From an uncultured beta proteobacterium (GTDB lineage: Bacteria; Pseudomonadota; Gammaproteobacteria; Burkholderiales; Burkholderiaceae_C), in assembly GCA_903873485.1 (NCBI GenBank), contig CAIQOO010000028.1, positions 1 through 38,459 on the forward strand: DNA of 38,459 bases, given 5' to 3'. Position numbers and translations under genes: made by a program. Below the pieces are notes generated by a model that had not been told where the DNA came from, made no database searches, and saw only the letters and a program-made list of their open reading frames with translations. Shown one piece after another: positions 1 to 8,213 of the stretch (positions are counted from its first letter, which is position 1; every line of letters starts with the position of its first letter).

Positions 1-216
1 AAAAATATTGACGGGGTTGAGTTCTGCGTCGCCACTTGGAACGCTGGCACAAACGATGCCTTTGAGAATGTGGCTCCAGGGTTGCTCACTTTGCCCCATT
101 GGCCAGATCACCTCGTCGGCCTCAAAGGTCTTGGTGGTGACGCCAAGCAATATTTGCTGTGCCCGCAGGTCCGATAGGCCTAGGTTTTTTAATAACCGAT
201 AATAATTGAATGACAT
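1..216 (-). CDS. Crp/Fnr-type cyclic-nucleotide-binding regulator, N-terminal part (runs off left edge)
   Basis: An open frame of 72 codons runs on the minus strand from an ATG at 216 to the left edge without a stop. The peptide begins MSFNYYRLLKNLGLSD and continues with a stretch (KTFEADEVIWPMGQ, then WSHILKGIV) that resembles the start of the cyclic-nucleotide-binding beta-barrel of Crp/Fnr regulators, where 'G' and 'hilkG' positions recur. Only this N-terminal part is visible; the helix-turn-helix would lie outside the window, so the family call rests on the barrel alone. I see no Shine-Dalgarno sequence before the ATG. The start codon sits in the loop of a perfect 13-base inverted repeat (202-234), which may be an operator or an mRNA hairpin. 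Confidence 0.55.
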   Translation of the reverse strand, partial: MSFNYYRLLKNLGLSDLRAQQILLGVTTKTFEADEVIWPMGQSEQPWSHILKGIVCASVPSGDAELNPVNIF

Positions 217-234
217 GTGACGTCATTCAATTAT
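202..234. promoter_or_regulatory. Perfect 13-bp inverted repeat around the start codon of the Crp/Fnr-type gene
   Basis: Arms ATAATTGAATGAC (202-214) and GTCATTCAATTAT (222-234) are exact reverse complements separated by 7 bases. The start codon of the leftward gene (216-214) lies at the spacer edge. Candidate autoregulatory operator, or a hairpin that hides the ribosome start. The core (TGAATGAC...GTCATTCA) is symmetric enough for a dimeric regulator, but the binding protein is unknown. Confidence 0.5.
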
Positions 235-689
235 AATTAACTGAAGTGTTTAAATAAAACAGCGCATGTGAAAGATATTTTTGAATATCGATAATGCGCA
301 ATAAAAAAAAGCGGCTGAATAAATTCATATGACAACCAACCGATGATTTCTAAATTAGGAGGATGGTAACTCGGTTTTTCAGAGAAAAAAAAAGATTGTT
401 CGTTTTTGAACAATGTTGGCGTAAGATTTCTCGTTTTTGACAGTTGGCGGCGCCAATACATGACCGAAGTGGAACTTTCGCTTGGCAAACAGCACAGCCC
501 GGCAGCGCAATGGCGCGGCTCAGTGCCGTGTTTTGTCGAAGTTGACTTCGCAGGCATGGCTGCTGTCGCACGCTGTATTTGAGCGAGCCACCAGCCAGTT
601 TGACGGGTCTCCTTCGCACTATTGCGCAGGAAAAAGGGAAACAGTTCATCTGTCTGGTTGCTGCTTGACCGATCAACGCGAGGAAAACC
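217..689. other. AT-rich intergenic region with one imperfect hairpin
   Basis: No convincing gene was found here; the open frames on both strands lack ribosome sites and recognisable composition. The left half is much more AT-rich than the rest of the window. A stem-loop is visible at 262-299: GCGCAT (262-267) pairs with ATGCGC (294-299), and inside it GATATT (274-279) pairs with AATATC (284-289). It is not followed by a T run on either strand that would make it a clear terminator. The stretch presumably holds the promoters for the leftward regulator gene and the rightward small gene at 690. Confidence 0.4.
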
Positions 690-1052
690 ATGGGATTGTT
701 CGACGCTTTCAAGAAGGATGCCGATACGCTTTATTTCACCCTGAGTGAATTGCCCAGGCCGCGCCAGGCGGCTATTTTTTCGATCAGCTTTGGCAAGCAA
801 GTGGTGGCCACTTCGCACCTGCAAATGGATGATGCAGGCATGGAGAAAGCATGCCGAGTCACGGCCTTTCACATTGCGCGCATTCAGGGCAGCGGCTATC
901 GAAGAGTGGTCTACCAAAACCTGCCCGGCCCGGTACAGGCCCGACTGGAAGAACTGTTGGCAAAAAAAACCCCACCGATTCGGGCGAGGTTTTGTCGGGC
1001 CGGGCGCCAGGCGCCGAGTCAAGTGATCAGTTGGATGCGCCGGTGGTATTGA
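690..1052 (+). CDS. Small protein of unknown function, 120 aa
   Basis: I do not recognise the family. The ATG is preceded by GAGGAAAACC, a good ribosome site, which fixes the start. The N-terminal ~95 residues (MGLFDAFKKDADTLYFTLSE, later VVATSHLQMDD and YRRVVYQNLPGPVQARLEELL) have normal protein-like composition, with no signal peptide or membrane segment. The last ~25 residues, after an A8 run at 962-969, are Arg/Trp-rich and unlike the rest. The +1-type alternative frame there gives a more acidic tail (NPTDSGEVLSGRAPG), so the true C-terminus may have been altered by a slip in the A run. The 3' end overlaps the convergent lipoprotein gene by 26 bases. Function unknown. Confidence 0.55.
   Translation: MGLFDAFKKDADTLYFTLSELPRPRQAAIFSISFGKQVVATSHLQMDDAGMEKACRVTAFHIARIQGSGYRRVVYQNLPGPVQARLEELLAKKTPPIRARFCRAGRQAPSQVISWMRRWY
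966..993. terminator. Possible bidirectional terminator hairpin
   Basis: An imperfect stem, AAAACCCC-CCG against CGG-GAGGTTTT with a short loop, lies between two convergent genes, with A and T tracts on its two sides as expected for a terminator working in both directions. It has two mismatches in the stem and falls inside the annotated tail of the rightward gene. Confidence 0.35.
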
Positions 1053-1671
1053 CCACTGTGACGGTAGCAACCTTGGTGCCACCGATTGTGACTGCACCGC
1101 TTGAATCCACAACCACAGGGTAGCCATACGTGATGGTATAGCCGCCAAAGGTCATCGAAATATCCATGATTTGGGTGTTGCCGTCAGCCTTGGTGTTGGC
1201 GGTAGGAATTGTGATGGAGCAAGGGTCGACCTTGAAGGTCTTGCCCGGCCCAAACGGGTGGGTTGCAGGGTGTCGCGAGTTGGCAGCAAAGGTGAACAGG
1301 CATGAACCAAAAGTGGTTGTTGCTGTGGCGGTCAGGCCACTGCTGGTAAAGGTGGCAACGGGTGATGTTGCGGTACCCGTGGAGAAGGCGACCGTGGTGC
1401 CGGCAGGGGCTGACACTGCTGCACCGGTTGCGTCGGTGCCAGCAAAGCCGTTGGCGAAGGTAATCGGTTTTGTTGCAACTGCTATAAAAGCAGGTGTCAC
1501 GGTGGCTGCATTGCTGGCCGACGATACCAACACGACGTTGGCGCTGCTAACCGGTGTGCTGACAATTGGGGCAGCGCTGTCGCCGCCACCGCAGGCAGCC
1601 AATGTGGCGAGCATGGTCAAGCCCAATGCCCATTGAACAGGTTTCGTGCCCGTGATCGAAAATTGACGCAT
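1027..1671 (-). CDS. Putative outer-membrane or periplasmic lipoprotein, 214 aa
   Basis: The N-terminus has a basic start, a hydrophobic core and a lipobox (LATLAAC, Cys at about residue 27) followed by GGGDSAAP, the flexible linker typical of Burkholderiales lipoproteins. The mature part is Thr/Ala/Val-rich with repeated short beta-like segments (VAFSTGTATSP, ATATTTFGSCLF) and two further cysteines (in FGSCLF and VDPCSI) that could form a disulfide. I see no enzyme motif and cannot name a family. Such proteins are usually surface or periplasmic structural or adhesion components. It stands alone between a convergent small gene and the YjbH-like gene upstream, about 160 bases away. The lipoprotein call is firm; the role is unknown. 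Confidence 0.7.
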   Translation of the reverse strand: MRQFSITGTKPVQWALGLTMLATLAACGGGDSAAPIVSTPVSSANVVLVSSASNAATVTPAFIAVATKPITFANGFAGTDATGAAVSAPAGTTVAFSTGTATSPVATFTSSGLTATATTTFGSCLFTFAANSRHPATHPFGPGKTFKVDPCSITIPTANTKADGNTQIMDISMTFGGYTITYGYPVVVDSSGAVTIGGTKVATVTVVNTTGASN

Positions 1672-1833
1672 TTAAGTACCTCCGTTGATAAACTTGCCGT
1701 GATTGAGTGCGCAATTCTGATGGACGGCGGAGGTTGGCCCGAACGGCTTTGTTCACACACAAACAAATCGGATGATTTTTTCTGAAATCAGTTTGATTTT
1801 TGTGTTCGACGCCACAGTGGATTTCGTTAAAGC

Positions 1834-3954
1834 CTAGTCGAGACCGTCTTTGGCGTATAGAAAGAACGCCTCACGCATGCGAAACACCTGCTCTTTGAAA
1901 TAGGGCTGGCTGAAGCGCCCAGCATTGAGTTGCGCGGTGTCCAGACTGGTCTCAAGGCGCAGGTCGCGCACCGCGCTTGGCTGTACCAGGTTGGCTGCCT
2001 GACTCGATGAGGTCAGGCGGGTGCGAATTCCTTGCGCGTACTGGGAGGCGCCCGACAAGAACACTGGCCCGGGTTCCATGCCACGCCGTGGGGTTAACGG
2101 AAAACTGAGCTGAAGGCCGGCAAACTGTCGCTCTCCACCCTTGCGGAAATAGAGCTGCACACCGACATCACCAAACCAGCGATTCCACTCGATCGATGGG
2201 CCATTGCTGCCGTCGCTATAGCGTTGCACCCCGGCTTCCAGCCACATGACGGGTGTCAGCATATGCCGGTAACTGGCGGCGAAAGCGCGGTCCAGCCCGT
2301 CGATACCGCCAGCGGCCTGGTTGTATCGGGCACCGCGCAAACGCACGACATCATCAGATGCAGGCACAAAAACAATGGCCTCAGCCTGCACGCCCAACGC
2401 ATCGTGGTAAAACCGCCCAGCCGCCAGGCTGGTCAAAACCTGCTTGCCCAGCCACAACGACTGCTGCAGCGCGACGGTTTTTAGCCCGCGACGCTGGCGT
2501 GAAATATCGAACGCCGCACCTGCATCCATGTTGGGAGAATTGCCAACGGGCTGAAGGTAGCTTGAATAGAGCTGCGCGCCCTGCCACAAAGGCACTGCCG
2601 CCTGGATATTGGCTGCCAATGCATAGTCGAACGCACCCACTTCGGTGCCCAGGGTGTAGTTCAGGTCGGGTTTGATTTCAATGCGCAGGCGAGAGGCGGC
2701 ACTTGGCTGCGGATCTAGCCAGCGGGTCTGGGTCGCCTGGTCGGATGGTAAACGGTCCCAGCTCAGGCTGTCACGCACATGGCTGGCAGGGCCGTCGCGC
2801 AGAAACGAGCGGTAAACGGCAACGCCGACAGAAGTTTCATACAAACGTAAGCCTTCTTTGAATGTGACGGCATGCACGCGCTGGGTACCCTTGGGTGCCA
2901 GTTCTGCACCCAGGCCGAGTACCAGGCCCAGTGCATCCGCTTCATTTTGGCCATAGCGGTGGTTTTCATACTCCACCATGAGCAATGTGCCCAGCCCGCC
3001 CTCGCGCAAACCAACGCGAACACGCTCCAGTCCGACTGCAATCAACGCTTGACGCAATGACGCGAGTCGGTCGTCTGTGGTGGGCTGCATCGCCGTCGCA
3101 TCTGGCTTGGAGTCCAGCGGGGGCAAAGCCTGGCTCGGATGGGTTTGAAGTGCAGCCCGTCGCGCCTCGTTGTCGCCAAATGGCAGCAGCAGGGTCATCG
3201 CAAAACGGCTGCCATTGGCATTGGCACCGTCGGGGTTTGCAGCACCAAATGAACGCTGCACACTGCCAACCAACTGAGCCCGACCTAGCGACTCAAGCGG
3301 TGCAGATTGCCATCGAATGCCTGCATGCCTATGCTGACCATCATGCTCGGCCAGCACTGACAGACCCGTATTGCCGACGCGCCAAAGCACGCCGCCAAAC
3401 ACGCCGTCAAAGGTCGGCTCGCGGTTGTAGGCAATGGCTCCCTGGGCATAACCCACCGACGCACTCCATGGCCCATATTGGTCACTAAGCACCAGGTAGC
3501 GTGATCTGAAGTTGACGGCACCACCGCTTGCATCGTTCAGGCCAAGTGCCAACTTGGGTCCGTTTGTCCAGGGTGTTGGCAACTGCACCTTGATGTTGGG
3601 CGACAGGTCGCGAATGCCATTGACAACAATGGACTCGGGGTTGGGATTGACGTAATTCGTATACCTGCCAAAGAGTTCGACATGCGGTAGCAGCCCGATG
3701 CCAAAGCTCAGGTTTTGCTGAGTGGCATAGGTGCCAAGTTGTGATTCTTGGTAATTGCCATAGCTGAGAGCGAATGTGCCTGGTGCCAGTACTTCGGCAT
3801 AAGGAATCACCAAACCTCCGGACATGCCTGGTGCGGCGACACCTGGCGCCTGTGCCCGCACAAGTTGGCTGCAAGTAGCCCATAAAAGCAGACTCAAACC
3901 CACCCTGTATCGAACCAAGCCCATTCCCTGCTTGTGTCTATTATTTTTTACCAT
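1834..3954 (-). CDS. YjbH-like exopolysaccharide-associated outer-membrane protein
   Basis: A 706-residue protein with a signal peptide (hydrophobic stretch LSLLLWATCSQL, cleavage probably after AQA near residue 36). The opening of the mature protein (GMSGGLVIPYAEVLAPGTF, then GIGLLPHVELFGRYTN) and the later YxxxLxPVMWLEAGVQRY segment match what I know of YjbH/DUF940 proteins, beta-rich outer-membrane proteins linked to exopolysaccharide export. The C-terminal half keeps alternating beta-strand patterns such as WNRWFGDVGVQLYF. In enterobacteria yjbH sits in a yjbEFGH operon; here it is alone. The start is uncertain: no Shine-Dalgarno is seen before ATG 3954, and starts at ATG 3924 or a TTG two codons further on, preceded by GGGA, would give a more typical signal peptide. 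Family call moderately strong, substrate unknown. Confidence 0.7.
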   Translation of the reverse strand: MVKNNRHKQGMGLVRYRVGLSLLLWATCSQLVRAQAPGVAAPGMSGGLVIPYAEVLAPGTFALSYGNYQESQLGTYATQQNLSFGIGLLPHVELFGRYTNYVNPNPESIVVNGIRDLSPNIKVQLPTPWTNGPKLALGLNDASGGAVNFRSRYLVLSDQYGPWSASVGYAQGAIAYNREPTFDGVFGGVLWRVGNTGLSVLAEHDGQHRHAGIRWQSAPLESLGRAQLVGSVQRSFGAANPDGANANGSRFAMTLLLPFGDNEARRAALQTHPSQALPPLDSKPDATAMQPTTDDRLASLRQALIAVGLERVRVGLREGGLGTLLMVEYENHRYGQNEADALGLVLGLGAELAPKGTQRVHAVTFKEGLRLYETSVGVAVYRSFLRDGPASHVRDSLSWDRLPSDQATQTRWLDPQPSAASRLRIEIKPDLNYTLGTEVGAFDYALAANIQAAVPLWQGAQLYSSYLQPVGNSPNMDAGAAFDISRQRRGLKTVALQQSLWLGKQVLTSLAAGRFYHDALGVQAEAIVFVPASDDVVRLRGARYNQAAGGIDGLDRAFAASYRHMLTPVMWLEAGVQRYSDGSNGPSIEWNRWFGDVGVQLYFRKGGERQFAGLQLSFPLTPRRGMEPGPVFLSGASQYAQGIRTRLTSSSQAANLVQPSAVRDLRLETSLDTAQLNAGRFSQPYFKEQVFRMREAFFLYAKDGLD

Positions 3955-4168
3955 GTTGAAAATTAGTGTGAAGTGTTAGCCGGCGATCATACGGGCCGAA
4001 AGGCGGCTTGAAATTGTCATTTGGTTCGCCCCTTGGGCACCCCGCACTCGTCGGGTCAACCCGACTCGTGGTCTATCCCCTGTTTCCCTTTGACACGATA
4101 TCACAGCACCATTGCCGCATTGAAAATTTTCCCCAGGTTCCTTGTTACCCGGTCCAACAGAAGACATC
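3955..4168. other. Intergenic region with a near-perfect palindrome
   Basis: Between the leftward YjbH-like gene and the antitoxin remnant. GTCGGGT (4050-4056) and ACCCGAC (4059-4065) form a 7-bp inverted repeat with a 2-base centre, possibly an operator. No gene seen. The promoter of the YjbH-like gene should lie here. Confidence 0.3.
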
Positions 4169-4356
4169 ATGCCCCCCCATGTTCATGAGTTAGCAGCCGA
4201 GGTGCTTGGCCTTGCGGCGCAAGATCGCGCCACGATTCTTGAACTATTGCTTGGCAGCTTTGACCCCCAGCCAGCCAGACGGCATGGATCAATCTGGCAT
4301 CACAGCGCAGTGAACAAGTCAGGAACGGTCAGGTGGCCATGGTGAGTGGCGCTGAG
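4169..4356 (+). pseudogene. Frameshifted antitoxin of the 'putative addiction module component' (TIGR02574-type) family
   Basis: The first ~35 codons from ATG 4169 read MPPHVHELAAEVLGLAAQDR and then ILELLLGSFDP, the usual N-terminal helix pattern of small addiction-module antitoxins (LLAEAL-LP-eeRa-Ll--Ll-SLD). After about 4275 this frame becomes meaningless and soon stops, while another forward frame gives AWINLASQRSEQVRNGQVAM, which matches the conserved second half (AW--ei--R-eei-sG-v--v-gee). A single frameshift near 4270-4285 therefore broke the gene. The match ends at about 4356, where a different gene fragment on the other strand begins. No toxin partner is visible. Family call is from pattern memory. 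Confidence 0.6.
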
Positions 4357-4845
4357 CCACCGACACTGAGCCCGAAGCGCTGGCGTAGTCGCGGTGGATG
4401 AAGGTATTGGCCAACGCTTCACGCTCGGCTTCTCCTGGCAATGCAGGGGTGTCAATGCGGGACATTTGGCCGGACACGATTTTGCCGACCACGGACATCC
4501 AGTCAACGAGAAAGCGCTCGGCCCGGCGCATGAGTGCGAAGGCGTTGCCTGCGTATTGGCGTTTGTCGAGAAACTCGTCGCGCGTGCTGCCCTTGAATAG
4601 GGCAACACAAAGGTTAAATTGCGGGAACTCAGGGTTAGAGTGATCGTCTTGTGCAAAACAGAGCTACGGCGGCACGGCTGATTTGCTCGCCTTGCACCAG
4701 CGGGCCCAAGCCGCGCAGCTAACCCATGGGGTCACGGGTGCCAGGGCCCTCCATGCGGCCAAGGCGTATGACTCCCTCAATGGTGACCACCAGTTCGTTC
4801 TGGTCCAGGGTGTCGATGGTTCAGCCGCTGGCAGCTTGCATTTCC
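4350..4845 (-). pseudogene. Remnant of a RecG-related / AlbA_2-type ATP-binding protein
   Basis: On the minus strand, pieces in different frames follow the order expected for the family of putative transcriptional regulators or ATP-dependent helicases related to RecG. LDQNELVVTIEGVIRLGRM (about 4825-4770) is followed by an in-frame TAG, then LRGLGPLVQGEQISRAAVAL, then after a frameshift PEFPQFNLCVALFKGSTRDE and FLDKRQYAGNAFALMRRAER, then PGEAEREALANTFIHRDYAS and GSVSVA. The EALxNxxxHRDY block is the hallmark of the C-terminal ATP-binding part. The N-terminal AlbA_2 domain and the extreme C-terminus are missing. The left boundary abuts the antitoxin remnant. At least one stop and one frameshift make it non-functional. 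Confidence 0.6.
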
Positions 4846-4984
4846 CTGCGGATAGTGGCGTGCAGGCGAAGGCGAGATCAGGGCGGTTGGTTTTGGCATG
4901 GCACGGAGCATGCCGCGCTGGGTCGGGTATTTCTAGGGGAACTGATTCAGCACTTGCATCCGCCGCGATCATCGCCTGGAAAGG

Positions 4985-5192
4985 CAGCTGCTGCGTCAGC
5001 ACCGACCGAATGCCGCTGGTCGGCCCGCTCGATGCTGGCCCGCAGCCCAGCCTGTGGATCTGCGCTGCCATGGGTTCACGCGGCTTGAGTTTTTCGGTGC
5101 TGTGTGCCGAGCTGTTGGCAGCCCGCATCGGCGCAGAGACACTGCCAGTTGAAGCCAACTTGGCGGCTGCTCTTGATGCCTTGCGCGGGTGA
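4985..5192 (+). pseudogene. mnmC: 3' fragment of mnmC (tRNA 5-methylaminomethyl-2-thiouridine biosynthesis bifunctional protein)
   Basis: The translated piece STDRMPLVGPLDAGPQPSLW, followed by ICAAMGSRGLSFSVLCAELL and ending LPVEANLAAALDALRG, matches the extreme C-terminus of the FAD-dependent oxidoreductase half of MnmC, where DRLPLvGP, G-GSRGLtwa-l-aElLAa and LP-e--L--ald--R are conserved. Only about 65 residues are recognisable; the large N-terminal methyltransferase and most of the oxidoreductase are absent, and the preceding sequence (4850-4985) does not continue the domain in any frame I could follow. This is a relic, presumably left by a rearrangement, and the functional mnmC should lie elsewhere in the genome. 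Confidence 0.65.
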
Positions 5193-5223
5193 GATGCAGT
5201 TCCGTCCAGGCTGACTGCCAGGC

Positions 5224-5248
5224 TGACAACAAATAGCTTGTGTTGTCA
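5224..5248. other. Perfect 8-bp inverted repeat over the stop codon of the lyase gene
   Basis: TGACAACA (5224-5231) and TGTTGTCA (5241-5248) are exact reverse complements with a 9-base loop. The stop codon of the leftward lyase gene lies in the right arm. No T tract follows on the minus strand, so it is not a classic terminator; it may still protect the 3' end of the long operon mRNA. Confidence 0.4.
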
Positions 5249-8206
5249 AGGCTTGTTGACCCAGAACCCAATGCCTGGCAGCAGGGAATTGATGGACGAA
5301 GAAAAGTCAAGATAACCGTTGGCGGCGATGTAGGCACTCAGCGCATTGCCGCCCTGCGCTTGCAGGCTCGGTGCATAAAATTGCCACTTGCCCAGCGGGT
5401 TGTTCCAGGACCAAAGCGATGTCAGGTTCTGCGGCACCACCCCGGCTGGCGGCGGCGATTGGCTGAGATCCAGATTGAAGGCCGCCGGTGTCGTGGCGCC
5501 AGACATGGCAATCAAATGCCAGCCCGGTGCCAGCCCGCGAAACGACGCAGCAGTGACCGGTTCGCCCGCCGGCAACGCCAGCGTCCACGCGGTTTTGGCA
5601 TTCACCCAGAAGCCCTCGCCACCACTGATCGTCTGCAACAGATCGTAACCTCGGCTCTGGGTGTAGGCGGTCAACTCGGCGCTGCTCATGCCGGGTGCAT
5701 AGAAAGCCCATCTTGACGATGCTGCTAGCCATTTCCATACCGAAGTGACCCGGCTGGCATCGCCAAAAACAGCGGCCACGTCAAGAGGGACCGCGTTGCT
5801 GTTGCCGGCCAGATTCCAGCCCGGCATCAAGCTCAGGCTGGTAGCAGCTGCACCGGTTGCCGCCGGGTGCTGCAATACCCCACCACTGTCGCTCAACTGG
5901 CTGCAGCCGGGCTGGAGTGACAGGCTGCCGGCACCCAGCGTCACGCAATAAGCGGTATTGGGTGACAGACCGCTGATCAGATGCGTGGCAACCGGTGCCG
6001 TGAACGAATAAGACAAATTGCTGACGCTGCGCCCGAGTTCCGACGCAAACAGCACCACGGTGCTGCCCAGTTGCGCGCCTTGCCAGGCGGCATCGGTGCT
6101 TTGAATCAGGGTTGGCGTGCCGATGGCCACACCGGCATCGGCCGCCTGCAAAACCTGCATAAAGCGCACATTGGCCGGGTTGCCCGGGGCATCGATGCGA
6201 ACACGCACGTTCATCGGCTCGTTGCGGGCCACGGTATCTTCAATATGCGCCTCATTGACATTGACGGCCATCAGGCTGGCGCCGACGGGCAGCAAGCTGT
6301 TGAGCTGCAAGCGTTGCCCGCCCGCCGTGATGATGGCGGCACTATTGCCCGCCACGCTGGCCGGGCTGGCCGATTGCAGCCACCAGCGTTTGAATCGATT
6401 GGCGGTGTTGGTCTGGGCGCGGTCATACACCACCACGGCATCGGGCTTGAGCCAGAAAATGGATCGGCTGGCATGGCGCACATCGTTCAGGTTTTCGCTG
6501 CTGCTGTTGTAGAGCTGGGTGGCATCGCCGCTGGCATAACTGAATGTTGCGCTACTGCTGCGCGCCAGCAATTGCGGGTCGCCGGCGGCCACCAGATTCC
6601 ACTGCGCGCCACGCCGCCACAAGTCAACCCGCCAATCGGAGTCGTCCCGGTTGGGCTTGTCGTTTTCAATGGCAAGCGTGTTGCTGAATTCGGAACTGCC
6701 AATGCCTTCGGCAATATCGGCATAACCGGTGCGCTGCTTGGTGAGCCATTCGCCTTTTCGGTACCACTCAAACTGGTTGCCATTGGCCTGCTGGTGGTCG
6801 ATCAGGCTCCAGCTCAGACTGTAATTGAACCAGCTCGCCTGCGCATCCCAACTGGTGCGCGCCAGCAGCCGGTTCAGGCCCGGCGCAAAATGCTCCAGCG
6901 CGATCTGGCTGCGCGGATCGCTGGCAGGCGCTGCCGCCGGGTCGTAGAGCATGAAATACAGCAGTGAATTGCGAAACTCATCGGTGCTGGCGATGCGCCG
7001 CAGCAATTCATCGGCACCGCCCGGCGGCGTATGGGTCTGTGCCCAGCGCAATGACTGCAAGCGCGCCGAATTGCCGGCCACCGTGTCATGCACACCGAGC
7101 GCACCCAGAACGCTGATCAAATCAAACGATGCATAGGTCTGGGCATCACCATACCAGGCTGGCTGATGGGCCAGCAGGCCGTTCTCGTCGGGGCGTTTGG
7201 CGGGGCTGAGCGAATGGTAGTAGCCGGTCAGAAAGTCATCCCAAAACGGATTACCCGCGACCTGGCAATGGCTGCCGCAGGTGTCGGCCCCGGCGGTGCG
7301 CAGTGCCAGCAAAAACTGGATCGCATAACTGGCAGTTTGCGGACTGTATTCAAAGCCCTCCGGCAAAAAGCCGCCCCGGCTGTCGGTGCGTGTCAAATGG
7401 TCAAACAGGTACAGCCAGGAACCAGTGGCGTTGGACAGGTGATTGCGCAACTGGTTGTTGGCATCGTCAGCCGCATCAAAGGCCAGCGCCATCATGCCCA
7501 GATTGCGCATGTGGCCGGTAAAGTAATTGTTGCCAGCCCAGCGCACCTGCGCACGATCAGCCAGCAGGGTTGCCGAATTCACCAGGCCAACCGGTTGCGG
7601 ATGGTGATAGGCGCGCTCCACAATCTCTTGCGACCAGCGCAGAAACACGCCACGAATAGCCTGTTTGTCTGCGGCCGACAGGCTCGGGTAAATCCAGTCC
7701 ACCACCAGTGGGAAAGCCTCGCCATGGTAGCGGGCACGGTTAGAGTCTTCGGTAAAAAATCGCGGGTTGCGAAAGGCCGGATAACCGGTGGACTGGCTCT
7801 CCGGGCAGACCACATTGGCCTCGCTGGCCGGCCCAAGCGCTGCCTGGTTGATGATGTGCATCAACAAGCTGCGGGCGCGAGCAGCATAGTTGGCGCGCGC
7901 CGCCGCATCATTGTCAACCAGCGACATGAAGGCGAACAACTCGGCGTACATCTCGGTCGGATAAGCCTCGTATTCGGTGCTGCCGCAGTCGCGCTGGGGC
8001 ACATCGCCACGGTCCATGTCGGCTTTGGCACGCTCAAGCAGCGGTTTGAGTCCGTTTTCAAACAGCGGATTCGACGGCGTGGCCCAACTGCGCAGCCGGG
8101 GCAAGTCGGCATCGGTGAGCCACAGGCGCGGATGCCCGGTGGTAGTCGCGGCACCGGCTTGCAGCGCGCTCAGGCCAAACAGAAGGCAGACAAGTTTTTT
8201 CATCAT
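5246..8206 (-). CDS. Heparinase II/III-like polysaccharide lyase with two C-terminal GW-type repeats
   Basis: A 986-residue secreted protein. Residues 1-20 (MKKLVCLLFGLSALQAGA) form a signal peptide. The mature protein starts TGHPRLWLTDADLPRLRSW, a common opening of alpha-barrel polysaccharide lyases. The central part is helical. From about residue 460 a segment with SLIDHQQANGNQFEWYRKGE resembles the heparinase II/III-like beta-sandwich, including the His and Tyr expected near the active site. The last ~190 residues hold two related repeats: LMPGWNLAGNS...SVWKW...WAFYAPG...GEGFWVN and LAPGWHLIAMS...SLWSW...WQFYAPS...GIGFWVN, likely surface or carbohydrate-contact modules. The start (ATG 8206 or 8203) is 7 bases after the stop of the permease gene, with no ribosome site of its own, suggesting translational coupling in the ABC importer operon. 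Exact substrate unknown. Confidence 0.7.
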   Translation of the reverse strand: MMKKLVCLLFGLSALQAGAATTTGHPRLWLTDADLPRLRSWATPSNPLFENGLKPLLERAKADMDRGDVPQRDCGSTEYEAYPTEMYAELFAFMSLVDNDAAARANYAARARSLLMHIINQAALGPASEANVVCPESQSTGYPAFRNPRFFTEDSNRARYHGEAFPLVVDWIYPSLSAADKQAIRGVFLRWSQEIVERAYHHPQPVGLVNSATLLADRAQVRWAGNNYFTGHMRNLGMMALAFDAADDANNQLRNHLSNATGSWLYLFDHLTRTDSRGGFLPEGFEYSPQTASYAIQFLLALRTAGADTCGSHCQVAGNPFWDDFLTGYYHSLSPAKRPDENGLLAHQPAWYGDAQTYASFDLISVLGALGVHDTVAGNSARLQSLRWAQTHTPPGGADELLRRIASTDEFRNSLLYFMLYDPAAAPASDPRSQIALEHFAPGLNRLLARTSWDAQASWFNYSLSWSLIDHQQANGNQFEWYRKGEWLTKQRTGYADIAEGIGSSEFSNTLAIENDKPNRDDSDWRVDLWRRGAQWNLVAAGDPQLLARSSSATFSYASGDATQLYNSSSENLNDVRHASRSIFWLKPDAVVVYDRAQTNTANRFKRWWLQSASPASVAGNSAAIITAGGQRLQLNSLLPVGASLMAVNVNEAHIEDTVARNEPMNVRVRIDAPGNPANVRFMQVLQAADAGVAIGTPTLIQSTDAAWQGAQLGSTVVLFASELGRSVSNLSYSFTAPVATHLISGLSPNTAYCVTLGAGSLSLQPGCSQLSDSGGVLQHPAATGAAATSLSLMPGWNLAGNSNAVPLDVAAVFGDASRVTSVWKWLAASSRWAFYAPGMSSAELTAYTQSRGYDLLQTISGGEGFWVNAKTAWTLALPAGEPVTAASFRGLAPGWHLIAMSGATTPAAFNLDLSQSPPPAGVVPQNLTSLWSWNNPLGKWQFYAPSLQAQGGNALSAYIAANGYLDFSSSINSLLPGIGFWVNKP

Positions 8207-8213
8207 GATGCGA

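Noticed and set aside
237..1148. Leftward open frame of 303 codons at the left end
   Set aside because: Crosses an AT-rich intergenic region and overlaps two better genes; no domain pattern and no ribosome site.
5224..5248. Rho-independent terminator after the lyase gene
   Set aside because: The inverted repeat is perfect but has an A/T-poor flank on the minus strand and no T tract, so it was kept only as an inverted repeat.
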